DNA of 64,000 nucleotides from contig CAKZLZ010000017.1 in assembly GCA_937127435.1 (NCBI GenBank), positions 1 to 64,000 on the forward strand. The letters are read 5' to 3'. The position numbers and the translations under genes were made by a program. Numbering within the stretch: position 1 is the first letter of the stretch; each line of letters begins with the position of its first letter. The notes under the pieces are model-generated. The model did not search any database, was not told the DNA's origin, and saw nothing but the letters and a program-made list of their open reading frames with translations. This DNA is from an uncultured Verrucomicrobiota bacterium. Lineage in GTDB: Bacteria > Verrucomicrobiota > Kiritimatiellia > SS1-B-03-39 > UBA6053. This document shows positions 1 to 8,247 of the stretch, in pieces.

Positions 1-39
1 CCGCTTGAACTCAAGCACTAAATACAGTATCAAAATTCT

Positions 40-759
40 CTAAGCCCCGCCACTGTCCGCGAACTGGGGGAACCTCAACCGGGTTCGCCGTAACTGTTGG
101 GAGGAGGCGGACTTGAGGTCGTCCAGACTTTGTTGGGGGTTCCGGTGATGATCGGGTCGTGCCAGGATGTGGGCGTGGTCGGGCATGATGGAGAACTCCA
201 TGATGTCCATGCCCACCGACTCTCCGCCTTCAATGATGCTGACCGAAACTTTTTTTGCTTCCTGCGGAAACATCCGGTAGCGGCCCTGGGTGACCAGCAC
301 GATATGGAGATGATGATCGTGAATCCCTTTGTGTTTGCCGCGGGGAGGTTGTCCGGGATCTTCATGAAAACGTAAAACTTTCAAACGCTCCCGGTAGAGG
401 GGATCGACGAGATCGGAGTGGTCAACCTGATTTCGAATGTAGGCTGCGACAATATCCCGATCATTTTGACCGAGGGTGCCAAGGAAGAAATCGCGATCGA
501 AGCCGGGATAGGCAGGTGATTGTTGGCGCAGACAATGGTTGAGACGCCCCTTGAGACGTTGGGCGATTTGGACGGGGGAGATGGTTGCAGTGGATGCGCA
601 GACCATTTGCACCCGTCGTTGCTGGAGCAAAAAAGCCCGCAGGAAAATCCCGTCACGTTGCCAGGCCTGTAGGAGTTCATCGGGCGGGGTAAAGGCTGCA
701 ACCGTGGCCTCCTTTAAAAAGGCGGTGTAGCGATAGAAGGATTTGTGGAGACCGCTCAT
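40..759 (-). CDS. RAYT/IS200-like (Y1) transposase with permuted catalytic motifs
   Basis: 239 aa. IS200/RAYT enzymes are HUH single-strand transposases whose usual order is HUH first, then a catalytic tyrosine in a YxxxQ motif. Here the order is reversed: YIRNQ is at residues 107-111 and HAH at 195-197, within MPDHAHILARPD. Residues about 50-130 resemble the C-terminal half of a Y1 domain (ISPVQIAQRLKGR, then FFLGTLG). The place expected for their HUH reads RVQ (49-51) and is degenerate. Residues 147-230 resemble the N-terminal half of a Y1 domain (LHIVLVTQGRYRMF, then HUH). The protein is therefore either a tandem of two incomplete Y1 domains or a circular permutation. REP-like repeats lie directly upstream (826-1052), which suits a RAYT. 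The family is clear; activity is uncertain. Confidence 0.75.
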   Translation of the reverse strand: MSGLHKSFYRYTAFLKEATVAAFTPPDELLQAWQRDGIFLRAFLLQQRRVQMVCASTATISPVQIAQRLKGRLNHCLRQQSPAYPGFDRDFFLGTLGQNDRDIVAAYIRNQVDHSDLVDPLYRERLKVLRFHEDPGQPPRGKHKGIHDHHLHIVLVTQGRYRMFPQEAKKVSVSIIEGGESVGMDIMEFSIMPDHAHILARPDHHRNPQQSLDDLKSASSQQLRRTRLRFPQFADSGGA

Positions 760-825
760 ACAGTAAACTATACATCCATATACAATGCGGGATCAAGGGG
801 TTTTTTGGGGGTTTTTCTCGGGTTT

Positions 826-985
826 TTTAGACGTTCTTGCTCTCCGGGCGAGCCCGAAGAGCGCCTGGGGGTGGGAGGGTGTTTAGATGTTCTTGATCTC
901 CGGGCGAGCCCGAAGAGCGCCTGGGGGTGGGAGGGTGTTTAGATGTTCTTGATCTCCGGGCGAGCCCGAAGATCGCTTGGGGGGT
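826..985. repeat. 56-bp tandem repeat with REP-like hairpin, about three units
   Basis: Copies of CTCCGGGCGAGCCCGAAG recur with a period of 56 bp (unit hairpins begin at about 841, 897 and 953). Each unit carries the short stem CGGGC-GA-GCCCG followed by a G-rich tract and TTTAGATGTTCTTGA. The third unit is partly degenerate. The array lies between the transposase and pyrF. It is most simply a REP/BIME cluster associated with the neighbouring RAYT-like gene. No plausible gene lies in it. Confidence 0.8.
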
Positions 986-1027
986 GGGGCTAGGGCTTGC
1001 ATTTCGTCCGAAGATTGCCTTTTGCTT

Positions 1028-1052
1028 GCGCCTTCGGGCTTGCCCGGAGCGC
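1028..1052 (-). repeat. inverted copy of the REP-like hairpin
   Basis: GCGCCTTCGGGCTTGCCCGG and the next five bases are the reverse complement, with few changes, of the hairpin in the 826-985 array. Head-to-tail copies plus an inverted copy are typical of BIME-type REP clusters. It ends 26 bp before the pyrF start codon, so it would fold in the pyrF leader. Confidence 0.65.
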
Positions 1053-1078
1053 AAAAACGTTTTAGAGATCGGATCAAG

Positions 1079-1843
1079 ATGACTTATACCGAAAAACTCT
1101 CCAGCCGTATTCTTTCCGCCAATACCAATCTTTGTGTGGGGATTGATCCCCGTGCGGATTTAATTGACGGCGACTTGGAAACTTTTGTACGCGGCGTGAT
1201 TGAAGAAGCCTCTCCGTTTGCGGCAGCCTTTAAACCGAATATTGCCTATTTCGAAGCCTTTGGCGCCAAAGGAGTGACGGTGCTGGAAAATTGCCTGAAA
1301 GATGTGCCCAAAGAGATTCCGGTCGTGCTGGACGTCAAGCGCAGTGACATTCCCGAGACCATGAAGTATTATGCCGAGGCCTATTTTGGTCAGTGGGGTG
1401 TGGACGCGGTTACATTGAACGGGCTGATGGGCTGTGACAGCATCGAACCTTTTTTGCAGGCCCCTGAAAACGGGGTTTATCTGCTGGCGGTGACTTCGAA
1501 TCCGGGTGCGGTCGACATTGAATTGCAACAGGTGGGCGACCGCTATGTGTTCGAATTGATGCAGGATTACGCCAGCCGCAGCGCGGCACTGCCGGGCCAA
1601 GTGGGGTTGGTGATCGGGCTGACCAATGTGTCGGACGATGTGTTAAGCCGGGTCGAAGATCTTCCCCTGCTTATCCCCGGATTGGGCGCGCAAGGCGGCG
1701 ATCTCAGTCGCTTGGACATCTCTTCCCGCAAGGCCCCCAATTTAATTAATTCCTCCCGGTCCATTCTCTATGGAAATGAAGGGACGATTGCCACCCGCTC
1801 TGAAGCGGCCCGCAACAAAATCCGGGTGGCGATGCAGGGATAA
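1079..1843 (+). CDS. pyrF: orotidine 5'-phosphate decarboxylase, type 2
   Basis: 254 aa. It decarboxylates OMP to UMP, the last step of de novo pyrimidine synthesis, in the cytoplasm. The OMP decarboxylase signature D85-x-K87-x-x-D90 lies in VVLDVKRSDI, and the strand FKPNIAYFEAFG (51-62) belongs to the same fold. GLTNVSDDV and LIPGLGAQGGD match the C-terminal phosphate-binding region of the longer type-2 enzymes. I start at the ATG at 1079 because the in-frame extension back to 977 encodes only the REP repeat. gmhA begins 16 bp after the stop, suggesting co-transcription. Confidence 0.93.
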   Translation: MTYTEKLSSRILSANTNLCVGIDPRADLIDGDLETFVRGVIEEASPFAAAFKPNIAYFEAFGAKGVTVLENCLKDVPKEIPVVLDVKRSDIPETMKYYAEAYFGQWGVDAVTLNGLMGCDSIEPFLQAPENGVYLLAVTSNPGAVDIELQQVGDRYVFELMQDYASRSAALPGQVGLVIGLTNVSDDVLSRVEDLPLLIPGLGAQGGDLSRLDISSRKAPNLINSSRSILYGNEGTIATRSEAARNKIRVAMQG

Positions 1844-1859
1844 TTCCTTCCGGTACAAT

Positions 1860-2492
1860 ATGATTATGAACAAACGCATTGAACTTCTGTTATCGAATTA
1901 TCCGCAACTCGAAGTCTGTGTGCCGGAGATTTTGGCCGCGTATGAAGCGCTTCGGGATGCCTATGCGTCCGGAAACAAATTGTTGCTGTGCGGGAACGGG
2001 GGCTCGGCTTCGGATGCGGATCATATTTCCGGGGAGTTGTTGAAGGGATTTCAGTCCACCCGGCCTTTGACGGCTGAACAAAAAGCGGTGTTTGGAGAAG
2101 AGCTTTCCTCTCATTTACAACAGTCTTTGCCCGCGATTCCGCTGACCGCGTTTTCCGCATTGTCCACCGCTTATACCAACGACGTTTCCGCTGAATACAT
2201 TTACGCGCAACTCACCCTGGGTCTGGGGAATGCCGGAGATACCATTCTGGGGATATCCACTTCGGGAAATGCGGTGAATGTGGGGCATGCGCTAAAAGTC
2301 GCTAAAGGGAAGGGGATGAAGGTAATTGGACTTACCGGACAAAGTGGCGGTGCGATGAAACCTCTTTGCGATATCTGTATTTGTGTGCCGTCGACCGAGA
2401 CGTTCCGGATTCAGGAATATCATTTACCGATTTACCATGTGCTTTGCCTGATGGTTGAGGATTATTTTTTTGGGAAGGAAGACGAACATTGA
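1860..2492 (+). CDS. gmhA: phosphoheptose isomerase (SIS domain)
   Basis: 210 aa from the ATG at 1860; a second ATG at 1866 is equally possible, and neither has a strong Shine-Dalgarno. GmhA converts sedoheptulose 7-phosphate to D-glycero-D-manno-heptose 7-phosphate for the LPS core. The SIS fold is shown by LLLCGNGGSASDADHISGEL, the TNDVSAEYIYAQ helix, ILGISTSGNAVNV, and a C-terminal EYHLPIYHVLCLMVEDYFF with the metal-site histidines. A loop after KGFQSTRPL makes it slightly longer than the E. coli enzyme. It is adjacent to an hldE-type adenylyltransferase, which supports the pathway. The last codons and the stop lie inside a short degenerate repeat (2482-2522). Confidence 0.9.
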   Translation: MIMNKRIELLLSNYPQLEVCVPEILAAYEALRDAYASGNKLLLCGNGGSASDADHISGELLKGFQSTRPLTAEQKAVFGEELSSHLQQSLPAIPLTAFSALSTAYTNDVSAEYIYAQLTLGLGNAGDTILGISTSGNAVNVGHALKVAKGKGMKVIGLTGQSGGAMKPLCDICICVPSTETFRIQEYHLPIYHVLCLMVEDYFFGKEDEH

Positions 2493-2522
2493 ACATTGAA
2501 CATCCAACATGGAACGTTGAAG
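2482..2522. repeat. short degenerate GAACATTGAACAT repeat
   Basis: Variants of GAACATTGAAC occur about four times in a row (GAACATTGAACATTGAACAT, then CCAACATGGAACGTTGAA). The array starts inside the last codons of gmhA and supplies its TGA stop. It fills most of the 40-bp gap before the adenylyltransferase gene. Function unknown. Confidence 0.7.
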
Positions 2523-2532
2523 GGGAGTTTGC

Positions 2533-3060
2533 ATGAGAATGGCTGCATCAAAAATTTTGAGCTGGGATGAAGCGGAGAAGCTTCGAAAAGCCTGGAAAGC
2601 TTCCGGTGAAACGGTGGTGATGACCAACGGCACCTTTGATTTGTTGCATGCCGGACATGTGGGATATCTGCAATGGTCCCGTCAACAGGGGGACCGCCTG
2701 ATTGTGGGGTTAAATACCGATGCTTCGATCCAGCGTATCAAAGGGGATAAGCGTCCTTTGGTTGCGGAGCCTCATCGGGCGGTGTTGCTTGCCGGGCTGG
2801 AATGCGTGGATGCGGTGGTGTTGTTTGACGAAGATGAACCCAAAGATTTGATTTCGCTGTTGCTCCCCGATATTTTGGTGAAGGCCAGTGATTGGAGTCA
2901 CTATGTGAGCGGGGCCGACATCGTGGAGGGGAACGGAGGAGAGGTGCGCTTGGCTCCTATGTTGGACGGTGTCTCCACTTCCGCATTGCTGGATAAAATC
3001 TGTAGGACCTTCACGGGGAAACCTGCGGAATTGGATCCCCAGAAGCAGCGGCAGTCCTGA
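2533..3060 (+). CDS. hldE: D-glycero-beta-D-manno-heptose 1-phosphate adenylyltransferase (HldE C-domain type)
   Basis: 175 aa, a stand-alone version of the C-terminal domain of bifunctional HldE (RfaE2 type). It transfers AMP from ATP to heptose 1-phosphate to make ADP-heptose for the LPS core. The cytidylyltransferase-like fold is clear from TNGTFDLLHAGHVGYLQ with the HxGH motif at residues 39-42, LIVGLNTDASIQRIKGDKRPL, and the C-terminal STSALLDKI that resembles the family STT/LIEKI motif. The kinase domain is absent, so a separate HldE-N/HldA must exist elsewhere. It lies directly downstream of gmhA. Confidence 0.9.
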   Translation: MRMAASKILSWDEAEKLRKAWKASGETVVMTNGTFDLLHAGHVGYLQWSRQQGDRLIVGLNTDASIQRIKGDKRPLVAEPHRAVLLAGLECVDAVVLFDEDEPKDLISLLLPDILVKASDWSHYVSGADIVEGNGGEVRLAPMLDGVSTSALLDKICRTFTGKPAELDPQKQRQS

Positions 3061-3111
3061 AGATGTATTTCCAGCTTGCATGCAAAAAGACAGAGGCGTA
3101 AAGTATTGCTT

Positions 3112-3303
3112 ATGAAGATATCCATAGACCCAGATTTATGTACCGGTTGTGAAGACTGTACGGAAGCATGTCCGGCATTGTTTAAATTGGGACCTGATTG
3201 GATCGCCGAACCGGTCGTCGACGTTGTCCCGCCGGAACTCGAAGCGGAGGCGGTGAAAACCGCCGCCATCTGTCAATTTGAAGCAATTGAAATTCAAGAA
3301 TAA
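3112..3303 (+). CDS. small single-cluster ferredoxin
   Basis: 63 aa. An electron carrier with one predicted [4Fe-4S] (or [3Fe-4S]) cluster. Cysteines C10, C13 and C16 form C-x2-C-x2-C, C20-P21 follows, and a remote C54 in AAICQFEAIEI matches the fourth ligand of monocluster ferredoxins. I start at the ATG at 3112, giving MKISIDPDLC, which is the usual family start; the upstream in-frame extension is basic and not family-like. Partner enzymes are not in the window. The small membrane protein begins 12 bp downstream. Confidence 0.88.
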   Translation: MKISIDPDLCTGCEDCTEACPALFKLGPDWIAEPVVDVVPPELEAEAVKTAAICQFEAIEIQE

Positions 3304-3315
3304 TACGGAGATCCC

Positions 3316-3468
3316 ATGATTGCGATCGAAGGTTTTTTTATTCTGGTAGTAGTGGGACTGATTGTGGTGGCGCTGTTACAGCATTTTGATCACCGGCATG
3401 ACCGCGGTGAAAAAGGGGATGCGGTAAAGACCAGTGAAGAAATCCAATCCCATCAACCCAAACACTGA
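3316..3468 (+). CDS. small single-pass membrane protein
   Basis: 50 aa, easily missed because of its size. It begins MIAIEGFFILVVVGLIVVALLQ, one hydrophobic segment at about residues 6-22, followed by a hydrophilic histidine- and charge-rich tail (HFDHRHDRGEKGD). A purine-rich GGAG (3307-3310) sits 5 bp before the ATG, and the gene fits neatly between the ferredoxin (12 bp) and the channel gene (8 bp), which supports real translation. It resembles no family that I recognise. Confidence 0.65.
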   Translation: MIAIEGFFILVVVGLIVVALLQHFDHRHDRGEKGDAVKTSEEIQSHQPKH

Positions 3469-3476
3469 TTCCATAG

Positions 3477-4745
3477 ATGGATTTTTTAGACATCTGGCTG
3501 AAGCCACTTGAGTTGGATCCGGTAATATTGCCCTGGGTGAAAAGCATCCTCACCGGATTGGTCCTCACCGTGGCTTGCGTGTTGGCCAATTTGGTGACCA
3601 AGCTGGTGATTCTCCGGTTGGTTCACAAAGCGGTAAAGAAAAGCCGGGTGGCCTGGGATAACCGTCTGATGGACCGGCATGTGTTTACCCGCTTGTCCCA
3701 TCTGGTGCCGGGCGTGTTGCTGTATTACGGGGCCCTGGTATTTGAATCCGAAAGTTTTTCCGGATGGTTACAGCGCATGGCGGTGGCCTACATTTTATTT
3801 GGAATGGCCTGGTCGGTGCACGCACTGTTAAATGCCGGGCAGGATATTTACCGCGGCTTTTCTTTTAGTGCCTCCCGTCCGATCACAGGATATGTGCAAA
3901 CCCTCCAGCTGTTGTTGTGGGCGGCCACCGCGGTGTTTGCGATTGCTTCCTTGTTAAACCGTTCTCCGGCCGGATTCTTAACCGGGATGGGCGCGCTCTC
4001 CGCGGTGCTGATGTTGGTGTTTAAAGATTCGATTACGGGGTTGGTAGCGGGAATTCAAATTACCGCAAATGATATGGTGCGGATCGGTGACTGGATTGAG
4101 ATGCCTAAATACGGCGCGGACGGAGATGTAATTGATATCACTTTGCATACCGTGAAGGTGCAGAATTGGGACAAGACCATCAGTACCCTTCCCACCCACG
4201 CGCTGATTCAGGATTCATTTAAAAACTGGCGGGGGATGCAGGAATCGGGGGGACGCCGGATCAAGCGTTCATTGATGATCGACCTGCAATCGGTTAAATT
4301 TTGCGATGAAGATTTGTTGGAAAAAATGAAAGGGGTGGCGTCGCTGCAGACCTACTTGGATTCCCGTCTTAAAGAAGTGTCCGCGTGGAATGCGGAACAT
4401 AAAATTGACGGGGCCTGCCCGCTTAACGGCCGGCGCTTGACCAATCTCGGGACTTTCCGTGCATATATCGAAGCTTACTTGCATGAACACCCTGCGATTC
4501 ATCAGGAGGGATTGACCTTTCTGGTGCGGCAATTGGCACCCAGCGAAAAAGGGGTGGCGATTGAGATTTATGTATTCGTGAACGATATTCGCTGGGTGAA
4601 ATACGAAGCCATCCAGGCAGACATTTTTGATCATCTGTTTGCGGCCATTGCCTGGTTCGATCTTGCGCTCTATCAGGCTCCGGCCGGGCGGGATGTGCAG
4701 GCCGCCATAAAAGAAAACGCCTCGACCGCATCACTGATTTCATAA
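3477..4745 (+). CDS. MscS-family mechanosensitive channel, YbdG/MscM type
   Basis: 422 aa. An inner-membrane channel that opens under membrane tension to protect against osmotic shock. Hydrophobic segments occur at about residues 18-48, 75-110, 140-165 and 165-200. The pore-lining helix is FLTGMGALSAVLMLVFKDS, followed by the beta domain NDMVRIGDWIEMPKYGADGDVIDITLHTVKVQNWD, which is diagnostic of MscS proteins. The GGRRIKRSLMIDL stretch and the long C-terminal cytoplasmic domain match the miniconductance YbdG subgroup. It is the last gene of the co-directional run; a terminator-like hairpin follows. Confidence 0.9.
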   Translation: MDFLDIWLKPLELDPVILPWVKSILTGLVLTVACVLANLVTKLVILRLVHKAVKKSRVAWDNRLMDRHVFTRLSHLVPGVLLYYGALVFESESFSGWLQRMAVAYILFGMAWSVHALLNAGQDIYRGFSFSASRPITGYVQTLQLLLWAATAVFAIASLLNRSPAGFLTGMGALSAVLMLVFKDSITGLVAGIQITANDMVRIGDWIEMPKYGADGDVIDITLHTVKVQNWDKTISTLPTHALIQDSFKNWRGMQESGGRRIKRSLMIDLQSVKFCDEDLLEKMKGVASLQTYLDSRLKEVSAWNAEHKIDGACPLNGRRLTNLGTFRAYIEAYLHEHPAIHQEGLTFLVRQLAPSEKGVAIEIYVFVNDIRWVKYEAIQADIFDHLFAAIAWFDLALYQAPAGRDVQAAIKENASTASLIS

Positions 4746-4773
4746 AGCTCCGGGAAGAAACAGGTCACGATCC

Positions 4774-4797
4774 AAAAGCGCTTCGTAAACGCTTTTT
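4774..4797 (+). terminator. possible rho-independent terminator after the channel gene
   Basis: AAAAGCG - loop - CGCTTTTT forms a short stem ending in T residues, 29 bp after the channel stop. The stem is short, so strength is doubtful. Confidence 0.5.
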
Positions 4798-4921
4798 GCA
4801 TGTGTTTCCTGTGGGCGATCTTTCCGGGATCCATCAGATTGTTTCGAATGCAAAAATAAAATTGGCTTAGATAAATTCTATAAAAAATCCGAAATCTTCA
4901 AAATCCGGTGTATGCTGTAGC

Positions 4922-5575
4922 ATGAGTGTCACCCCCACCGAAATTTTACCTTTGTTTCCTCTGCCGATGATGGTGTTACCGGGAGAGGTGGCAGGGTTAC
5001 ATATTTTTGAACCCCGATACCGGGAGATGATGACCCATTGCCAATTGTCTCCCAATCCGGAAGGGGACTTTGTCTTGCAATATCAGGAAGAAGAACGCTC
5101 GGCGGCCTTTGCCACGGCAGTCCGAATTGTAAAAGTTATCCATGAACATGAGGATGGGCGTTTGGATATTCTGGTCGAAGGCGTCCGCCGCGTGGAGGTG
5201 ATGGATGTGTCGCAATACCATTTGTATAAATCCGCAAAATTCCATGAAGTCATGGATGAATCGGAAGATTGGGACAATGAACTCGCGAATACCGTTTACG
5301 CTCTTCACCGACAGTTGTTGGTTACGGTGACGGGGGATGAACCTCCGGATTCATTTTATCAGCAGGAAGGAGGCATCTCCTTTAAAGTGGCGGCCTGCAG
5401 CGGCATGAATTTCCGCAGCCGGGTCAAGTTGCTGAAGTCCACAGATGAAAATGAGCGATTAAAAAGGGTGCTTGATCATCTGAATGTGACCCTGCCATTG
5501 ATCCGGGCCGTACTTCCTCAAATGCACAGTATCGCCGGCACCTTTACCCTGACCCAGGGCCTGGATAAGTTGTAG
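4922..5575 (+). CDS. Lon N-terminal (substrate-binding) domain protein
   Basis: 217 aa. It starts ILPLFPLPMMVLPGEVAGLHIFEPRYREMM, the hallmark of LON-substrate-binding domain proteins. It has no AAA+ ATPase or Ser-Lys protease domain, so it is a stand-alone LonN protein, probably an adaptor or substrate-recognition factor. The second half is alpha-helical (LANTVYALHRQLL; ENERLKRVLDHLNVTLPLIRAVLP), as in the family. Exact function unknown. The TAG stop codon is part of the GTAG that heads the REP-like hairpin at 5572-5596. Confidence 0.88.
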   Translation: MSVTPTEILPLFPLPMMVLPGEVAGLHIFEPRYREMMTHCQLSPNPEGDFVLQYQEEERSAAFATAVRIVKVIHEHEDGRLDILVEGVRRVEVMDVSQYHLYKSAKFHEVMDESEDWDNELANTVYALHRQLLVTVTGDEPPDSFYQQEGGISFKVAACSGMNFRSRVKLLKSTDENERLKRVLDHLNVTLPLIRAVLPQMHSIAGTFTLTQGLDKL

Positions 5576-5596
5576 TCCATGCACTCCGTGCGTGGA
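5572..5596 (+). repeat. GTAG-headed REP-like hairpin
   Basis: GTAG is followed by T and the stem CCATGCAC-TCC-GTGCGTGG, ending in A. GTAG directly 5' of an imperfect palindrome is the organisation described for REP elements recognised by RAYT transposases. The TAG of the GTAG is the stop codon of the LonN gene. The same layout recurs at 8172-8247 and 48563-48819. Confidence 0.65.
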
Positions 5597-5642
5597 AATG
5601 AAACAAGAGCCAAAGCAATGATTTCCGCACGCGGATTGTGGA

Positions 5643-6449
5643 TCATATCACCCGCAGCTGTCCGCCCGGAAGCTCCCGGTTTTTGCGGAAAGAAGCGGGA
5701 CTGACGCCCTGGATTTGTTTGAACACCCGGCTGAAGTGATAACGGTCGCAAAACCCTACAGTTTCGGCAATCCGTTCAATGGACGCGTCGTTGTGGTGAA
5801 GCCAATAACTGGCCTCGTGTACCCGCTCACGGTTGAGCCAGCTTTGGGGGGGAAGACCGGTTGACTGTTTAAACCAGCGGATAAAAGCATTGGGAGTCAT
5901 CCCCAGGCTTTCCGCAATTTCCGGATTTGAAATTCCCGGCTGTAAATGTTGACGCATCAGGGTCTGTGCGCGCTCTAACCGGGTGCTGAGATTCCGTTCA
6001 CGAAGGTTGAGTTCACTGCGTCCGAGGCATTGCTGTACCAGGGACAGCAGCAACAGGCTTTGACGGGAAGGATTGGTACTCGTGAGTACCTCATTCAGGT
6101 TTTCGGACAAACCCGGGCTCAGGGGGATGGAGAAAATTTTACGGGTTAAACGCCAGGAGGAAACCTGGGGTTCGATGATGAAATGGATAAAAAACTGAAG
6201 CAATTCCTGATCATTCCCGGATGAAAACGATGTGTTGGGAGGAATTAGATACAGATGGTCGTTTTGCAAAGGGATTTTTTTATCATCCGGTTTGATCCAG
6301 GCTCCCGGTCCTGAATGATGATACAAACGCCAATAAGGGGCGCGTAAATTTGCAAAACGCCAGTTTCCAGTGGGACGTTTCTGCGCAAACAGGATCCGGA
6401 TATGGGGACTGTGAATATGGAATTCCTGTATGAGGCTATCTGAAGACAT
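5643..6449 (-). CDS. AraC-family transcriptional regulator
   Basis: 268 aa from the ATG at 6449 (MSSDSLIQEF); an upstream ATG at 6518 would add 23 residues. The N-terminal half looks like a cupin effector-binding domain. The C-terminal ~100 residues carry the two AraC helix-turn-helix units: NPEIAESLGMTPNAFIRWFKQ and IERIAETVGFCDRYHFSRVFKQ followed by GVSPASFRKN. It is divergent from the fucose isomerase-like gene (start 6548), so it probably controls that gene in response to the sugar. Confidence 0.9.
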   Translation of the reverse strand: MSSDSLIQEFHIHSPHIRILFAQKRPTGNWRFANLRAPYWRLYHHSGPGAWIKPDDKKIPLQNDHLYLIPPNTSFSSGNDQELLQFFIHFIIEPQVSSWRLTRKIFSIPLSPGLSENLNEVLTSTNPSRQSLLLLSLVQQCLGRSELNLRERNLSTRLERAQTLMRQHLQPGISNPEIAESLGMTPNAFIRWFKQSTGLPPQSWLNRERVHEASYWLHHNDASIERIAETVGFCDRYHFSRVFKQIQGVSPASFRKNRELPGGQLRVI

Positions 6450-6547
6450 GATAGAATTATACACAAAGTTGCCTGTCGGGGCTATTCCTATTTTCTGTGG
6501 ATCCGGGGTAGAATTCATATCTAGTTAACTTCCCAAGGAGAAATTTT

Positions 6548-8161
6548 ATGTCTGTGATTCAATTGATTGCCAATGGTGACTTGCGCCTTTCCGCCAACCA
6601 AACCTGCTGGGCCGCCCAGGCGCAGATGGAAAAAGAATTGGGGGACGCGGTGGCTGCCGCCGGATTTGAACTCAAACGGGTACATCCCTATAAAGAGGAT
6701 GAAAAACACGGGTTTATCGGATCACAAAAAGAGGGGATGGCAGTGTTCGCGGATGTGGATCCGACGCTTCCGATTATTGTGGCAGAAGCGGTGTGGCAGT
6801 ATTCCCATCATATTTTACACGGATTGATTTCCCACAAAGCGCCCATCCTGACGGTGGCGAACTGGTCCGGCACCTGGCCGGGACTGGTGGGGATGTTGAA
6901 TCTGAATGGTTCCCTGACCAAAGCCGGCGTGAGTTACAGTACTTTGTGGAGTGAAGACTTTTCTGCCGAGGCTTTTGTGACCGGGCTCAATACCTGGCTG
7001 AAAGAAGGTCAGGTCAGGCATGTGACAGATCATGTGAAACCCTTTGAGCCGGCTCTTGCGCCTTCCCATGCCCAAAGTGTCGCCAAAGACATTGCCGATG
7101 ATTTCCGGCGTAAGAAATCCATTCTGGGTGTTTTCGACGAAGGGTGTATGGGCATGTACAATGCGATCATCCCGGATGAGCTCCTGTTTCAAACCGGCGT
7201 TTACAAAGAGCGGCTTTCCCAGTCCGCCCTCTACTATGCCAGCACCCAAGTGTCGGATGCGGAAGCGGAAGCGGTTTTCCAATGGTACCTCGACAAAGGC
7301 CTGACTTTTCATTTTGGTGAAGACGAAGAAACTGAATTGACCCAGGCGCAAGTGCTCCTCCAGTGCAAAATGTATGTGGCGGCGGTGCGGATTGCGGATG
7401 AGTACGGATGCGAAACCATCGGCATTCAATATCAGCAGGGACTCAAGGATTTGTTGCCGGCCTCCGACCTGGTGGAGGGAACCCTGAACTCCACTGAACG
7501 TCCGCCGGTTACCCGTGCGGACGGGACGGTGATTTGCGAAGGGGAACCGATTCCTCACTTTAACGAAGTGGATGAGTGTGCCGGATTGGACGGACTTTTC
7601 ACCAACCGTGTGCACAAAGCTTTGGGACAACCGCAGGCCAACACCCTGCACGATTTGCGTTGGGGCGATTGGGATGCGAGTAAAACCACGGACGAATATG
7701 TCTGGGTTTTTCTGATTTCCGGTTCCGCCCCGGCGGATCACCATATCGGTGGATGGGCGGGATCCGATTCCCATCGTCAACCGTCGATGTATTTCCGCCT
7801 CGGTGGCGGCACATTGCGGGGGATCGCCAAGGTGGGTGAGATTGTTTGGAGCCGGGTATTTGTAGAAGACGGAAAACTCAAAATGGATTTGGGCCGGGCA
7901 AAAGTTATTGAGTTGCCGCAGGAAGAAACCGAACGCCGCTGGCAGGAAACCACCCCGCAGTGGCCGATTATGCATGCGGTCACCTACGGGGTGAGCCGCG
8001 ATCAAATGATGGCCCGGCACAAGAGCAATCACATCCAGGTGGCCTATGCCCATTCAGCCGAAGAGGCGGATTTGGCGTTGTACACCAAAGCCGCACTGGC
8101 CGCGGAATTGGGACTCGAAGTTAGTCTCTGCGGCACCCGGGCGGATGGTGGATCTTTGTAA
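6548..8161 (+). CDS. L-fucose isomerase-like sugar isomerase
   Basis: 537 aa, shorter than the roughly 590 aa of classical FucI. Family members interconvert L-fucose or D-arabinose with the ketose using a divalent metal, in the cytoplasm. [19 protein letters not shown] (about 194-212) followed by [11 protein letters not shown] fits the FucI-like central domain. The C-terminal [23 protein letters not shown] resembles the metal-site histidine region. AAGGAG lies 7 bp before the ATG. It is flanked by a divergent AraC gene, and a LacI/oxidoreductase block lies downstream on the other side of a REP pair. Substrate is inferred, not proven. Confidence 0.8.
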   Translation: MSVIQLIANGDLRLSANQTCWAAQAQMEKELGDAVAAAGFELKRVHPYKEDEKHGFIGSQKEGMAVFADVDPTLPIIVAEAVWQYSHHILHGLISHKAPILTVANWSGTWPGLVGMLNLNGSLTKAGVSYSTLWSEDFSAEAFVTGLNTWLKEGQVRHVTDHVKPFEPALAPSHAQSVAKDIADDFRRKKSILGVFDEGCMGMYNAIIPDELLFQTGVYKERLSQSALYYASTQVSDAEAEAVFQWYLDKGLTFHFGEDEETELTQAQVLLQCKMYVAAVRIADEYGCETIGIQYQQGLKDLLPASDLVEGTLNSTERPPVTRADGTVICEGEPIPHFNEVDECAGLDGLFTNRVHKALGQPQANTLHDLRWGDWDASKTTDEYVWVFLISGSAPADHHIGGWAGSDSHRQPSMYFRLGGGTLRGIAKVGEIVWSRVFVEDGKLKMDLGRAKVIELPQEETERRWQETTPQWPIMHAVTYGVSRDQMMARHKSNHIQVAYAHSAEEADLALYTKAALAAELGLEVSLCGTRADGGSL

Positions 8162-8171
8162 GCAATGAGCC

Positions 8172-8247
8172 GTAGTCCACGCTCTCCGAGCGTGGATATA
8201 CTGAGGGCATGAAAGTTTGATTTCCACGCTCTCCGAGCGTGGACTAC
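8172..8247. repeat. pair of inverted GTAG-headed REP-like hairpins
   Basis: Two copies of GTAG-T plus the stem CCACGCTC-TCC-GAGCGTGG face each other (8172-8196 forward; 8223-8247 reverse) with 26 bp between. They lie between the convergent fucose isomerase-like and lacI genes. The reverse copy's GTAG provides the TAG stop codon of lacI (8244-8246). The pair can fold as two hairpins or one long cruciform and could block read-through in both directions. Confidence 0.75.

Noticed and set aside
826..985. Short ORFs spanning the 56-bp repeats, and an extended pyrF start at 977
   Set aside because: The reading frames run through repeated G-rich sequence. The pyrF family start matches the ATG at 1079.
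6815..8053. 412-aa ORF opposite the fucose isomerase-like gene
   Set aside because: It is antisense to a strongly supported gene and has no recognisable motifs; explained by codon bias of the real gene.
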